The notes below the pieces were generated by a model. The model did not search any database. It saw only the letters and a program-made list of their open reading frames with translations, and was not told the origin of the DNA. The position numbers and the translations under genes are program-made. A DNA stretch of 64,000 nt from Hypericum androsaemum. Its lineage: Eukaryota > Streptophyta > Magnoliopsida > Malpighiales > Hypericaceae. Location: positions 2,525,001 to 2,589,000 of the forward strand of contig OZ023192.1 of NCBI GenBank assembly GCA_963995505.1, given 5' to 3'. Below, piece by piece: positions 22,543-34,639 of the stretch; position 1 is the first letter of the stretch; every line of letters starts with the position of its first letter.

Positions 22543-25500
22543 TCACACAACACCGCATAAATTTCTTAATATCTTACCGAGTTCACCACGTTGATCCGGC
22601 AACGAAGTATAATACGTGACCACTTGTTCCGGTGCCGGAGGAACACGTTCAAAGCACACCTCCTCTGCTTTCCTTAACAGCTGACGACATTGTATTACCA
22701 GCGAAGAACAAGGATGATCGGCCTCGACTCCATACGCTAAACTGTGGATCGTTTCTTCTGAATCTGATTCAACAATGAACTTCCGTAAACCTCTATCCCA
22801 AGCCCACTCCAAGCCTCGTTTGATTTCCGGAAGTTCCACCCAGGTCATCTGTCTAAAGGGCTCTATCTTCGGCTTCACGTATTCTATGGTATCCCCGAAC
22901 CAGTATTCCATTTCCATCTGGCTCATCATCGATTCCATCTCCCGCACAAATTTTTTTAAGACATCTTCTATCCAGCCCGTCGACTTGGTCTCTTCCGGCT
23001 TCACATGTTTTATGATTCCCTCAACAAGCTCTTCCATTTCCATCTGGCTCAGAGACTCTATCCGTTGTAATACATTCTCCACATAATAGTCTTTTATTTC
23101 TAATGAATTTATCTCCAGCACCAACTTGACTATGGCTTCTCTTAACCCATGGTCCCCTTCCATCTGGCTGATCGACTCTCTCTCCAGCAACCACCTATGT
23201 GCGACATCCTTGATCAAATAATCTTCTAACTTAGTGATCGTCGAATCTATCTCCTCGGACCACCTTCGAATGACATCCCTGAACCCATATTCCATTTGCA
23301 TCTGCCTCATCAAATTTGTCTCCCCCACCAACTTTCGTGCGGCATCCCTAACCTGATGTTCCGTTTCCATTTGGCTCATTGAATTGTGTATGATAACCAT
23401 AATACATTTTGCCGCGCTTATCACGCTATCCACGGCATTTTTGATTTTTATAAACTCATATTTCATCCAACTCACCCGCGAAGAACACTCAACAAGCCAG
23501 CGACCAGTCCAATCCCTTACAGCTAGGAACCCTCGGTCTTCACCATAGCCGGCTGCGCGGAGTTTGACCCAACCCATGACTGGCAGGTCCACTCTTGCCA
23601 TAGCTTTCTCGCTTGCAGTGAAGGGACCATCTGTATCAAGCCACAATTTTAGGAAAGAAGTCATAAAAGTCATGTCCCAACAAAAGAAAGATGTGAGAAT
23701 GCTACTTACCAACATCAAAATCATCATCACTGTCACCATCAACATAGTCAAACTCAAAAAACCTCGTCCCTTCATCTGTTGTTGTTTTAATATTCACTGA
23801 ACTCAAAGCATTGACATAATTCATTGCCGGGTCACATTGGCGCCTGCTTGGGTAAAACACCAAGTCTTCAAAGTTGGAGTCTGTTGAAATGACAAATGCT
23901 CCACATTCGCTTATCAAAAAGTTAGGAGGATGCCTTTCTGTCATGTCGCTGAATGTTAGTATCCCATTAACTTTAGCTTCAACCCAGTCATCTTGCAATA
24001 TCCTTTTTTCCTCTGCTAATCCATTGGTTAAATAACAAAAGAACACTCGACATGAATTTTGAATAAAATCCCCCTTCTGGACTACCAGCAAACCATCACC
24101 AAGAGACAGGCTGATCTCGTAGGACAACTTCGCACTGAAACTCATCTGTTTTAGCACAAATCCAACACAAATAGTCGGCACTCTCCTGCGAACCCGAAAA
24201 GATAGGGAATCTCCAGCTTCGACATACTGGAAGAACCATGGGAGGGTATCTCCAGGGACAAATACCACTGGGTAGTTGTTCTGCAGAATATTGTATAAGT
24301 TTAGTCCTTGAAGAAATTAGGGAAAAAAGGCCATTGCTACTACTTGATCACTAGTGAATGTGTGCGAGTGTACACGTACTACGTTTGCAAGAGATTGGAT
24401 AGAGACAGAAAGATAGAGCACTGACCACTTCATTCTCGTAAAAGCACCTTGCTATATTTTCACCACAACCTTGCACACAAATTTCTTGTAAAAGTTTTGA
24501 CCGCACAGGAGGGACAGACTTGAGTCTACGACACCCACTGAGATTATACGTTTTCAGAACTTCAGAGGTGATCTCTGGAAATGCTCTAAGATTGGAGCAA
24601 CCCATGGCACTGAACACTTGAAGCCTTGGAAGCAGTATCATTCCTTTGTCATGATCAAATTCAACTAAGTTGCAGCAGAAGTCTAGGCATATTTCTATCA
24701 AATTTACTGCCCAAGAAAGATTGGGCACTTTTTTCACATGCTCAGAACCAGCGAACCTCATATATTTCACGTTTCCGAACACCTATCAACAATTTGGTAG
24801 GTAGGTAGTCAGCACTTTGAAATCTTTAAATTAAGGCAAAAATGATTAGTGAACCAGCAATGTGAATCAACCATACCTTGAGTGGATATCCTAGTTGAAT
24901 AGGATGAATAGCATTCCTCAAACTCAGGTCAAGAAGTTTATTGCCCATGAAGTCAGGTGGGAAGGAGGAAGAAGGATATTCCTCCCAATTAAGTACTACT
25001 ACACTATTTGGCAGTTGCTCCGGTGGCCTAGAAAACCTGGCATTCCTCATGATGAGTATTCTCAGATTGATCATCTTTTCCAAACAATTATTGTTCCACT
25101 CCACCAATCCATGTTCAGGCAATTCCAGCATCAAACCTTGGATTGTGCTGGTTCCCTGCAATTGGCACCAGGAAGGGCAACTGTTCCAGTTAAAATATAA
25201 TTAAGTCTGTGAAAGTGCTAATGGTCAATAGTCAACTTAAGTCTTAAGTAACATGAAATTAGTTAGTAACCCAACATTGCTAAAATAAGTTACATGTAGA
25301 TAGTTCTCATATGTACCGGGGCAACGCCTATTGCCTTTGAGAGGATTCGAGGAGGGGGAAGAAAGTAAAGGATGATAACGCGTATTTGCTTTTCTTCTTA
25401 CCATATCTCTGGTAGTTAGCACCTGGAGAACATCCTCATGATGCCATAATCTGCTACGTTTACCTGGCTCTCCTTCAGACTCTTGTCTAACAATTTCCCT

Positions 25501-27908
25501 TCCCATGTCTCGTACAAGGTTATGCATCCATACTTTTCCATCTTGTCTTCTTATGAAACACTTTTCTTCCAAGACCCTCATTCCGGATTTGGGGTTGAAT
25601 TTGCAGCCTTCAAAAATCTTGTCAAGATAATCCCAAGACTCCCTATCAAAGAAGCATGCCATGTCAAGAAACATATTTTTAACATTGTATCCCAACTTAT
25701 CATAACTGACTTTAAGTCTTGTAAATATATCATCACTCATAATGCTTTTGTGGTCAGCTAAAGTTGATTCCCATTCATCTTTCTCCTTGCCATATACGTC
25801 AGCTCCAATAATTTGTAAAGCCAGTGGAAGTCCCTGGGCATAATCTATGAGGTCATTGGAAATATCGGTATAATCAGCCGCTGGTTCACTTCTCTTAAAC
25901 GCATGCCAACAAAACAGTTCAAGAGCTTCGTGATGATCTAGTGGTTTCAATTCATATGTTCTCTCATTATTAACCCCATGTTTTCGAAGCAGATCTTGGT
26001 GCCTTGTTGTGATAATCACTCTACTCCCAGGCCCAAACCAATTGCAACCGCCAGCTAGTTTTTTTAGTTGTTCCAGTTCATCAACATCATCAAGAATAAG
26101 AAGGATCTTTTTATTTTGGAGTCTCTGTTGCATTTCCATCACTCCTTCTTGAGTACTGCTCAACTTGATATCTACTTCCCCAAGAACTGTGGCCAGAATA
26201 GTCTCTTGCATACGTACCAGCCCATCTACAGTTGAGGCCTTCACTCCAACTTCAACAAAGCATGCGCTTTCAAATTGCACAGCAACCAAGTTATAGATGG
26301 CTTTGGCAAAGGTTGTCTTACCTATCCCACCGATTCCATAAATTCCGAGCATATAGACATCATTCTTGTCGGAACAAATAGATCCAAGAAGCAAGATGAA
26401 CTCTGACATTCGTGATCTCAATCCGACAGGATTTTCAGCCACATACAACAAAGGGGGACCCAAAAAGCTCTTGATCTGCTTGACGATCTTCTCTATAAAC
26501 TCGTATTCGTAGCTGAAAAGTTAAAAAATAAAAGATTCAAACTTAATACTAATTTAGTGACGCTTCAATATTCTCCATGTTAAATAACTATCTTAAAAAA
26601 TGCACTTCTTAAAACAATGAAAAATTGTAGTAGTAGATTTAGATTTCCAAGTGGACGTTGGTTGAGACAGATTTTTCTTATTACAATAAAATCTGTGTAA
26701 AATAATCTCATCTAAAGTGATAACCTCTCTAAACTGAAAAGTCTGATCCTGAGTCGGGACCAGTCAAAAAATTTAATAACCCATCTATCGTAATAAATAA
26801 TACCTTTTCAGAAAATATTAGTGCAAAATCTCGGTCTCGATTTTTGTATAAAGTGATATTTTTGAATAAACACATGTATTTTTGCATACTTTGCGAATTT
26901 GAAAAATAATTAAATTTGCTAGTGTATGCTAGATTTTCTTCTTTGATAACTTTACATCATCATTCATATTTTTAATTGTCTTCAAATAGTCCTTATGATC
27001 GTCGTCTTGCTGTAAAAATATATTTCAATCGAGTGTAACATTTGAATAACACTATAAGCCAAGATTTAACTATTTCGTGACTAATTATTATTTTCTATGA
27101 GATAATAATTCTAATTGTTATTAATATATTTTTGGAGAGTTGGAGGTGGTCAAACAAATAAATGTAATTTATTTATAATTTTTTGGTGACTTGAATACAT
27201 ACAAAATAATTTTTTGTAGTAAAAAAATATAAACTCCTATGTGATAACCTCTCTAAAATGATAATTTTTTCCGGTTTCAACAATATCACTTTAGAAAGAT
27301 TTTACTCTAACAGTATAGAGTCAATTGGACTAACAGTTCATATCAAATAAACAACATTAAAGCTGATCCAATCAACTCCACCCACCCACCCAATCATTAA
27401 GAACTTATAAGACTACTATGTGAAAATATGGGTAACAAGATTCCTACCTGCCTTGGTACGATTCCCCTTTTAGCTTGCTAGCTTTTTCCATAGCTGACCT
27501 CCAATTCTGCACTTTCTCACTGTCCTTACCATACTTTTGTTCATGTACATCCATCCCCTGATATCTCACTTTTGACGGGTCAACTTCATAGAAGATAGGG
27601 ATAACTCTCTGCTTCCGTTCCTCCATACATTTGAGTATAGTTACCAGTTCATCAAGACACGAATTGGAGGAAGCATAGTCTCCAGAGAATATAACAACAG
27701 AGACCCGTGATCTTTGAATGGCTTTGACAAGACTCGGAGAAATTTCATCTCCGGCCCGGAGCCCTTCCGCATCTCTAAACACTCTGATGTGCTTCCTTTT
27801 CAAGTTGTGATATAGATGATCAGTGAACTTGTACCTTGTATCTGCACCTCTGAAGCTGAGGAATACGTCCCAGTCCCATACGGAAATTTCAGACAAGTCC
27901 GATATCAT
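22543..27908 (-). CDS. TNL2: intact TIR-NB-LRR receptor with C-terminal RNase H-like domain
   Basis: Probable intracellular immune receptor. Six exons: 27448-27908, 25402-26512, 24877-25155, 24426-24782, 23710-24280, 22543-23630. All junctions are GT-AG and in phase, giving 1288 aa. The last acceptor (GATACAG) is weak but keeps frame. TIR 1-153: WDVFLSFRGADTRYKFTDHL, catalytic Glu in CLDEL. NB-ARC 154-524: P-loop GIYGIGGIGKTT (210-221), LLILDDVDE (291-299), GSRVIITTRH (316-325), GLPLAL (381-386), MHD box reading MHN (483-485). Short LRR 525-736. Post-LRR domain 737-926 (PVVFVPGDTLPWFF, acidic tail DGDSDDDFD). RNase H-like halves at 947-983 and 1191-1250 flank an insert with five Q-M-x-x-E repeats. 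The ATG at 27908 opens the TIR. An upstream leader exon is likely. No disabling change was seen. Confidence 0.85.
22846..23457 (-). repeat. Repeat region inserted in the RNase H-like domain of TNL2
   Basis: About 200 residues with five spaced copies of SQMEMEYGFRD-like units (protein starts near 1012, 1036, 1081, 1121 and 1163), each followed by an amphipathic V/I-rich helix-like stretch. It lies between the strand ending in GRWLV and the helix beginning ELPEIKRGLEWA. Confidence 0.75.
26682..27312. mobile_element. MITE in TNL2 intron 1
   Basis: This block is absent from the equivalent TNL1 intron (347 bp versus 935 bp). Its ends are imperfect inverses: CAATAAAATCTGTGTAAA and the inverse of the right end, GTTAGAGTAAAATCTTTCTAAA. 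Both sides also carry GTGATAACCTCTCTAAA. The ends resemble pogo/Emigrant-type MITEs. The exact TSD is unclear. Confidence 0.55.
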
Positions 27909-28110
27909 TTCCTGACCAGGGGATGAAATTCGGATGAACCCAGATCAAGACATGACCAATGAAGAATGTGATTCCAGTTTAATTATACTGGCCACGTCCA
28001 GGAAAAAGAGTAGAAGAAATGACTCACCGATGGTCCGCTGTTCCTTATGCTCTCTACTTCTTGGTGGAAGATTCATCTGCAGGCAGCAACCAAGTCCGAA
28101 GCCACATCTA
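27909..28110 (-). promoter_or_regulatory. TNL2 5' leader with probable untranslated exon
   Basis: On the - strand a segment starting near 28100 (CTGCAGATGAATCTTCCACC) runs to a GGTGAGTC donor near 28025, and the TIR exon is preceded by a TCAG acceptor near 27914. Splicing them leaves the small frame MNLPPRSREHKEQRTI out of phase with the TIR, so this is probably a leader exon with an upstream ORF. It is conserved at about 33365-33475 and upstream of TNL1. Confidence 0.45.
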
Positions 28111-28654
28111 GTGAATCATGATTAGGTAGGTACCAATTGGATCCACAATACCTCCGTTTGTTGAATAGATAGACTATATAATAAGCGAGAGAACATTAGA
28201 AATGATCAAACCCAGTCAATAGGATGACAGCTCAAGTCAACCCTGTTGGTAGTCAAAGTTGGATTGGGAGAATAGATAGACTACGTGGAAGTTTCTATGG
28301 CCAAAAGTTTCAAATCCTAACTTCATGCTTTTCCACTATAACATCCTTTTCTACTTTTCTACTAAGAATAATACTTACGAGGCCATACGGTAACGTTACA
28401 CATCACATCATGTAAACAAGACATTTGACCTAATAACACAATATCTATAATAATAGATAAAATTCAGGGTTTAATCTTGCTGTAAAAATCCATCTCCATA
28501 AGAGCTATATGTCAGTCCTACGTCATAATTCTTTTAGTGAATTAAAGACTTGGAGAAAAATCCAATCCTATATACAATGATTCTGGTAAAGAAGAAAGAT
28601 AATAATATTAGTTACTCACAATAATTGCATATGCAAACTAAATGCAACCACCGA
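28111..28654. other. TNL2 upstream region
   Basis: Non-coding, homologous to 18650-19190 upstream of TNL1. No other features were found. Confidence 0.45.
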
Positions 28655-28785
28655 TTAGAGTTGGTATAATTGGTAATAAACTTGTGCTTCGTTAATGAAT
28701 AACGATGTCTTGAGTTCAAATCTTCGAATTGGAAAAATAATTTCGGATTTCGACGGTGCTACACTTTGAACATAGTTGAATAAAA
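28655..28785 (+). repeat. tRNA-derived SINE-like repeat, copy 2
   Basis: Same box A-like (TTGGTATAATTGGTAA) and box B-like (GAGTTCAAATCTTCG) sequence and the same TTGAATAAAACAAAC end as at 19191-19322. Confidence 0.55.
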
Positions 28786-29509
28786 CAAACTAAGCTGGAC
28801 ACCCAATTATCCTAAACCTAATTATGCGAAAATATCTATTTTTTATTTTTTCAACCTATTTTGGGAATATGCATATATTTTTGCTTATTTCGAGAAAATA
28901 TCTAAATTTTTTACCTATTTAGAAAAAAATTCCACCATAGTGTGAGTGATTATGTTAATAATATGACTAAGATAATTAATAAGTAAACTTTGAGAGAGAA
29001 TTATACAGATTAAATTATATCAGTAAGAGAAGTAGAGAAATAATATTGGAATGTGTAAATTTTGAATAATAAAATTTGGTATTGATAGAGTTTACATGTA
29101 AATTTGAATATATAAAAAAATAGAAAAATAACAAACAAAACTTGTTTGTGGGGGCCCAACGTGGGCCCACTTGAGACGACATTTTGCATTGCAACCAACC
29201 AAACGGATACCATCGCAGATTGAAAAGTATAATCGCACATGAATCCCATCATAGCAAGCAAGAGTCCCACATCATTACTATTTTTAAAATTTATTTAAAT
29301 AAATTGACAAATTCAAATCAAATTCGATATGAAATTGACTCGAAGTGAATTTGAATTATATTTTCCGGTTTGATATATTATAAAAATCATGAACTGTATT
29401 CCATTCGTCTCATGACAAATTCGAATCGAATTATGGATGAATCAAATTTTTGACGAAACGAATCAAATCATGAATCTAATTCTAACAATTACCAGATCTA
29501 CTTCTAGCC
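28786..29509. other. Intergenic sequence
   Basis: AT-rich and non-coding. Some AATTCGAATC-type motifs around 29300-29480 recall hAT subterminal sequence. Confidence 0.4.
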
Positions 29510-29970
29510 CTGGCCCGCCCATTCTTGGAATTTCTTTGAGAATAATTTCTTCGTTTTAGGCTAGCTCCTTCCTTTTCTATTTTTTTTTTGTAATTTGAAT
29601 TTTTATTGAGTAATAAATTATATTATTATGTACAACTTTTCTATTTTGACAATGTAAAATTCTGTTGTTAGAGATTACGGTCACGAGTCTCATCAAAATT
29701 CTAGCACGGTAAAATTTAATGGTAAAAACCACACAAGAGAAAGAATAATGTCGAATACACTGCGTATACAAAATTATACATTCAATTACTCGATATATAC
29801 TAATTACAACCAGCTCCAAATTTTATGAAAACCCCTCACTTTTTGATAATTCAAATTTTATGAATTAATAAATTATGTACAAGAGTATATAATTCTCTCC
29901 CTTTTCTATTTAGTTCTATGATCATCTCAAGAGTATATTATCATTTACATTTGGTACTTTCTAGAAATTA
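29510..29970. repeat. Dispersed duplicate of 41770-42250
   Basis: TGGCCCGCCCATTCTTGGAA begins both segments. They stay alignable through a GAGTATATTATCA block to TTTGGTACTTT near the end. The segment is non-coding and probably part of a duplicated unit or an unclassified repeat. Confidence 0.6.
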
Positions 29971-30226
29971 AAATATCTTTTTTGTACCCGTCACAAAAAA
30001 TTGGTCGAGAACGCCAACAGCAGAAGCACACAACAGAACAATGAGGACTGACCAAGCCAAAAGCCAACTGTTCAAAGAGAAACACAAATTGTTCAAGCCA
30101 AAAGCCACGGAGGCGTGGCAAGCAAACTACTAGCCGAGGCAGACATCTCACCAAAATAAAATCAGACAACACCAGAGACATCTCTTTAAGATCAAAACAT
30201 CGGAGGCCAACCACCGGGGCCAGCCA

Positions 30227-31746
30227 TTAAAACCATCGCAGCTTGTTCCACAGAAATATGCTTAAGGTGCACCTCCCCTCCGCTGCCCTTAAAAGCTGAC
30301 GACATTCTCTTACAAGTGAGGAACAAGGATGATCGCTACCAACTACATGCCCTAGCCAATGAATCATCTCTTTCAAACCTGATTCAACAATGACATTCTG
30401 TAGACCTCTATCTCGAGCCCACTCCAAGCCACGTTTAATTACCCCAAGTTCCGTATAGGACTCATGGATCATCAGTACAGGAAGCCCCACAAGCCAGCGA
30501 CCGGTCCAATCTCCTACAACAATGCCCCCTTCATGGCCACTACGAGAGCCAGTTGTGGTTAGCTTGACCCAACCCATCATTGGCAGTTCCACTCTCCAGG
30601 GAACGTCTGTATCAAGCAACAAGTTTAGGTTAACTCGACATTGATATTAGTACTTGTGTTACTTCAAGATTATCTTCTAATCAAACAAGTTTATATACAT
30701 GCAATTTACTCATACTTTACTCGGGTTTTACTTCATAAAACTCTACTTTGTCCCTTGGTTCTCTATCCAAAGTCCAAAGTCCAAACATAAACATAGTATT
30801 ATTAGTCTGAGAGATCTGATACGGAATAACTAATTTCAGAATAACAAAAAGATGGAAGAAAGGTAATTACCATAATCTGAATCACTGTCATTGTCGTCGG
30901 TGTCATCATCAGAATTATATAACAGTGCTCTCACCAGGTAGTTGTCACTGTTATTGTTGTCCACACCATCAATGGAATCATGTAATGACACTCCTCCTCG
31001 GCAGTTAACACTATCATCGCTACTCTTATCGCAATTGTCATCATCAGAATCGTCTAAAGCTACTCTATCCCAGTAGTTGTTATCGTTACCTACGTCATCA
31101 TTGGAATCATGTAACACTGCTCTCCTTTGGTCGTCGCCGCCACCGTCACTATACTTGTCGTCATCACTGTTACTGGCACTAGTGCCATCGCCATATTGAG
31201 CTTACAGTTTATATCAAATAAATTGCATAAAAGCTGATCAGTTTTTTCCCCAATATAAGAAATATATAGGTAACAAGAATCCTACCCGCCTAGGTATGCT
31301 TGCCCTTTTAGTTCGCTTGCTTTTTCCACAGCAAACCTCTGATTCTGCACTTTCTCACTGTCCATAACGTACTTCTGTTTATGTACATCCATTCTTTGAT
31401 ATCTCACTTCTGACGGCTCAACTTCGTAGAAGATAGGGATAACTTTCTGCTGCTTTTCTTCCTTACATTTGAGTATCGTAACAAGCTCGTCAAGGCATGA
31501 ATTGGAGAAAACATAGTTTCTGGAGAATATAACAACGGAGATCCTTGATCCTTCAATGGCTTTGATAAGGCTCGGAGAAATTTCATCTCCAATCTGAAGC
31601 CCTTCTGCATCTCTAAACACTTGGATGTGCTTCTTTTTCAAGTTGTGATACAGATGATCAGTGAGTTTGTACCTTGTATCTTCACCACTGAAGCTGAGGA
31701 ATACGTCCCAGTCCCATATGGAAGGTTCTAATCAGTCTGTTGTCAT
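30227..31746 (-). pseudogene. TNL3: TIR plus acidic repeats plus RNase H-like, NB-ARC and LRR lost
   Basis: The TIR exon 31286-31746 (461 nt, same length as in TNL2) keeps WDVFLSF and CLDEL but has TGA as codon 5 (31732-31734). The next in-frame Met (31641) would omit the first TIR strands. The intron then runs from TNL-type intron 1 sequence directly into an acidic exon (about 30871-31199) with three HDSxDDV/SDDD-rich repeats that replaces the post-LRR exon. The last exon (30227-30606) is an RNase H-like domain without the TNL2 insert: ELGVIKRGLEWARDRGL, then VIVESGLKEM, where the usual catalytic Asp after ES is Gly. The apparent phase between exon 1 and the acidic exon does not match. Either it is a pseudogene or a TIR-only transcript is made. 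Confidence 0.75.
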
Positions 31747-32529
31747 TTTCAGGCAAGTTGCTGCAATTCGTATGAACCCAGATAAGTTTAAGACATGACT
31801 GATGACGAAAATGTTTTCCGGTTCAAATAACTGATCACTTTGAGGAAAAAGCAGTAGACAAAAGTACTCGCGTATAGTATGTATTGGAGTACCATCATCA
31901 GGTAGTCATGACGGGTCATGCCGGCCAAAGCATCATCTTTTTCTGGAGGCTTCCGGCAGATATTCCGTTAAGGAATAACATGAGCGCACGTACATGGAAA
32001 AATAACCTCATTAAACTCTTATGTTTTTTTGGTTACTAATCCAGTTCGAGCCGGTGATATCTTTGAAAGGTGGCACTGTTGTGTTTCCAATTACTTGAAC
32101 TCGAGACTAGAACAACTTCTCACCAGTTTGTCTAAGTGCTTATCCGTAACTTTATATGTCAGTGTCATGTAACCCTTGCATCACACTTTACTTATTCAAT
32201 TAACAACAAGACTTTGAGATTCAGAAGTTTTTAGCAGTTGGATTACGAAGGAATATGGTGAAGAAGAGACTAATAACATTAAAAATATTGACAAAATTCA
32301 TAAAACATTATAATTTTGATCAACAATGTTATGCGATTTCCTTCAGAGGCAAAACAATAAATAAAAAAAGGGGTTTATTATTCCTAAAGTGATTTATGTG
32401 AAAATCCCCAAACCCCAATCCCGAGTGTCCTTTTCCACAAATTGGACAGCGTTCTCTTAACCTAAACCCAATTATGCGAAAACCCCCAAATTCGGAACCC
32501 AAGCCGTCCTCTTCCACAAATCACATTGT
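31747..32529. other. TNL3 upstream region
   Basis: Non-coding 5' flank with fragments matching other TNL upstream sequence (CGTATGAACCCAGATAAG near 31770). Confidence 0.4.
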
Positions 32530-32875
32530 ACTCCCGATGCTTATAAAGATTAGAAACACTGAGGAGAGGTGTTTGCGCGTACCTCTGGCGTGTCCACCGT
32601 CGCCGATGCCGTTCCATCGGTGGTAGCTGTCGTCTTCCCCGTTCGGCTCAAGCAACCGTCGTGGACGACCGGCCGTCTATATCCTACACGTAGCACTGGA
32701 GGCGCGCTCGCATCGAAACCGACGACGGTCGGTTGGATCTTCATCGGACGGATGGAAACTCAAACTCAAAGAGCAGCTCCAACAAGACGAATCGCGTTGT
32801 TTCTTTTGATGGGATGTTGGTCGGTTGGTTGGTAGGTAGGGGCCACCTCCGCCGCGGCGAATATATTTACCGGGA
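32530..32875 (-). other. GC-rich duplicated module, copy 2
   Basis: Homologue of 19400-19735 and 38985-39310. The - strand frame (MKIQPTVVGFDASAPPVLR at the start) ends at a GTACGCG donor-like site near 32580. Confidence 0.4.
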
Positions 32876-33289
32876 TAAGTTCGCGTATTTACCGTTATTA
32901 AAATACCCTTAAATATAAGGGCGAAAGTGTTACCAAAGTTTCGGATATAGATTCACTAGTTCTATCTTATTTTTTGTTTATACCAGCTCGTATCTATATT
33001 TATCAAGTCAACTAATCAAACTTTGAGACGATTTTGTATTGGAGATTAAATATGAGCCATGGACGGGCTATGAAAGCGCGCGTGCAAAGATCTGACGATA
33101 GATCTTTGCCGCGTATCCCCAGGGACATTATCGGTTTTTGGTACACGAGAAACGTACTCCTTGAGCCGCATTTCGCCTGACATGCATTTAATGCGATTGT
33201 CCCTTTGTTTCTCACACTCGCCCCCATCCCTGAGCCATGCGTGTAAATTAATTGATCAATTTAATTACTTGTCCCTTCGTTTGATCATT
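32876..33289. other. Intergenic sequence
   Basis: No gene. A segment at 32950-33045 resembles 40300-40390. Confidence 0.4.
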
Positions 33290-33480
33290 TTCTGGCTAGG
33301 GCCTGAAATTCGTGTGAACCCAGGTCAAGACATGACTGATGAAGAGATGTAGTTCCAGTTTAACTATACTGTTCACTTCCAGGAATAAGAGTTGAAGTCA
33401 TTACTCACCCGTCTGCTGTTTCTTATGCGGTTCTACTTCTTGGTGGAAGATTCATCTGCAGGCAGCAGCCAGGCCTGAGG
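33290..33480 (-). pseudogene. Orphan TNL upstream fragment
   Basis: It repeats the TNL leader region (CCTGAAATTCGTGTGAACCCAG, then TTCATCTGCAGGCAGCAGCC) with no TIR exon next to it. It is a leftover of a further duplicated or deleted copy. Confidence 0.55.
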
Positions 33481-33689
33481 TTAATGAATTGTGATAAAGT
33501 ACTATTTAAAGGCCGAAAAGGGGGCCTTGCACTTAGTATGCTGTAATTGGTCTTTTTACTTATATATTTAGGAGTTTTTGTCCCTCCACTTTCACCCCAA
33601 AAAATTACCATTTAAAGAGCTAGTTTACCTCTACACTTCAATTCATGGTACTCATATTGACAGACTCCATAACACCGATATTTGTGATG
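33481..33689. other. Short LINE-like 3' tail sequence
   Basis: TTTTTGTCCCTCCACTTTCACCCCAAAAAA near 33575-33605 resembles the LINE 3' end at 59675-59705. Nothing else was recognised. Confidence 0.35.
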
Positions 33690-34639
33690 ATAGATTGAAC
33701 CTGGATTTAGTGGGGACTATATGGTAGATGTTCCTACGGAGGGGACTTATTCAAGGCCGTTTGATTTGATAAATTTAATCATTTCTTGATCTAATGGCCC
33801 AAAATCATTGAGGGTATTATTGGGTTTTAACATCCTAATGGCAATCCATGCTTTCCCTCCCAGCCTAGCCTGTAACCCACGAATTCCCAAAACCGTAGCC
33901 CTCTTCATCTTCCATTTTTGTTTTTGAAAAAACTCAATTACTTATTCAAGTCCCAAAAACCGTAGCCTTCTTCTCCTGCAAGAGCAATCCGTCGACGGCA
34001 CTTGGAAAAATCTGTCACCCGAGGAAGCCATCGACGGCACCTTGAAAAAAACCCATTGATGGCACCTGGAAAGAGCCGACCGACCACATCGACCTGACAC
34101 CCGTTAGTCCTAACCTCTTGCTACTCAAAATCGGTAAGTTAATCAGTTTCTCCCTTGCCGACCGTCCACATTGATCCCTTTTCGCTAACCCTGGTAAGTT
34201 AATCAGTTTTTCCCTTCCCTTTCTCTTTTTCGATACCGACCTCTTGATTATGCATGCGGTATGCAGTGGTCGCTTTTTGGTGCAATAGGTTGAAGAAGGC
34301 TAGTGTGGGGAATAGGAATAGTGTCTCTGTCACTAATAGAGAGATGGTTGATAAGAGGAGGAATAACACAAGGTAAAATTTTAACTTGACTTTGTTCGGG
34401 TTGTTGTGGGGATGTACTGTTATGGTTCTTATTTTCTGCCTTGTGTTATCTAAATTGTTTACTTGTTTTCGAAGTACAAGAAAGGAACATATCAAGATGA
34501 AGCGGAAGGCGGAAGGCGGAAGGCGGAAGGAAGACGGATCGAAGACGATAAGAAGTCAGGAAAAAAGGTACTAATTACTACTTCACATTTGTACTATGTA
34601 TGAATCAAATCCCATAAATGTGTAACCTTGAATTGCGAA

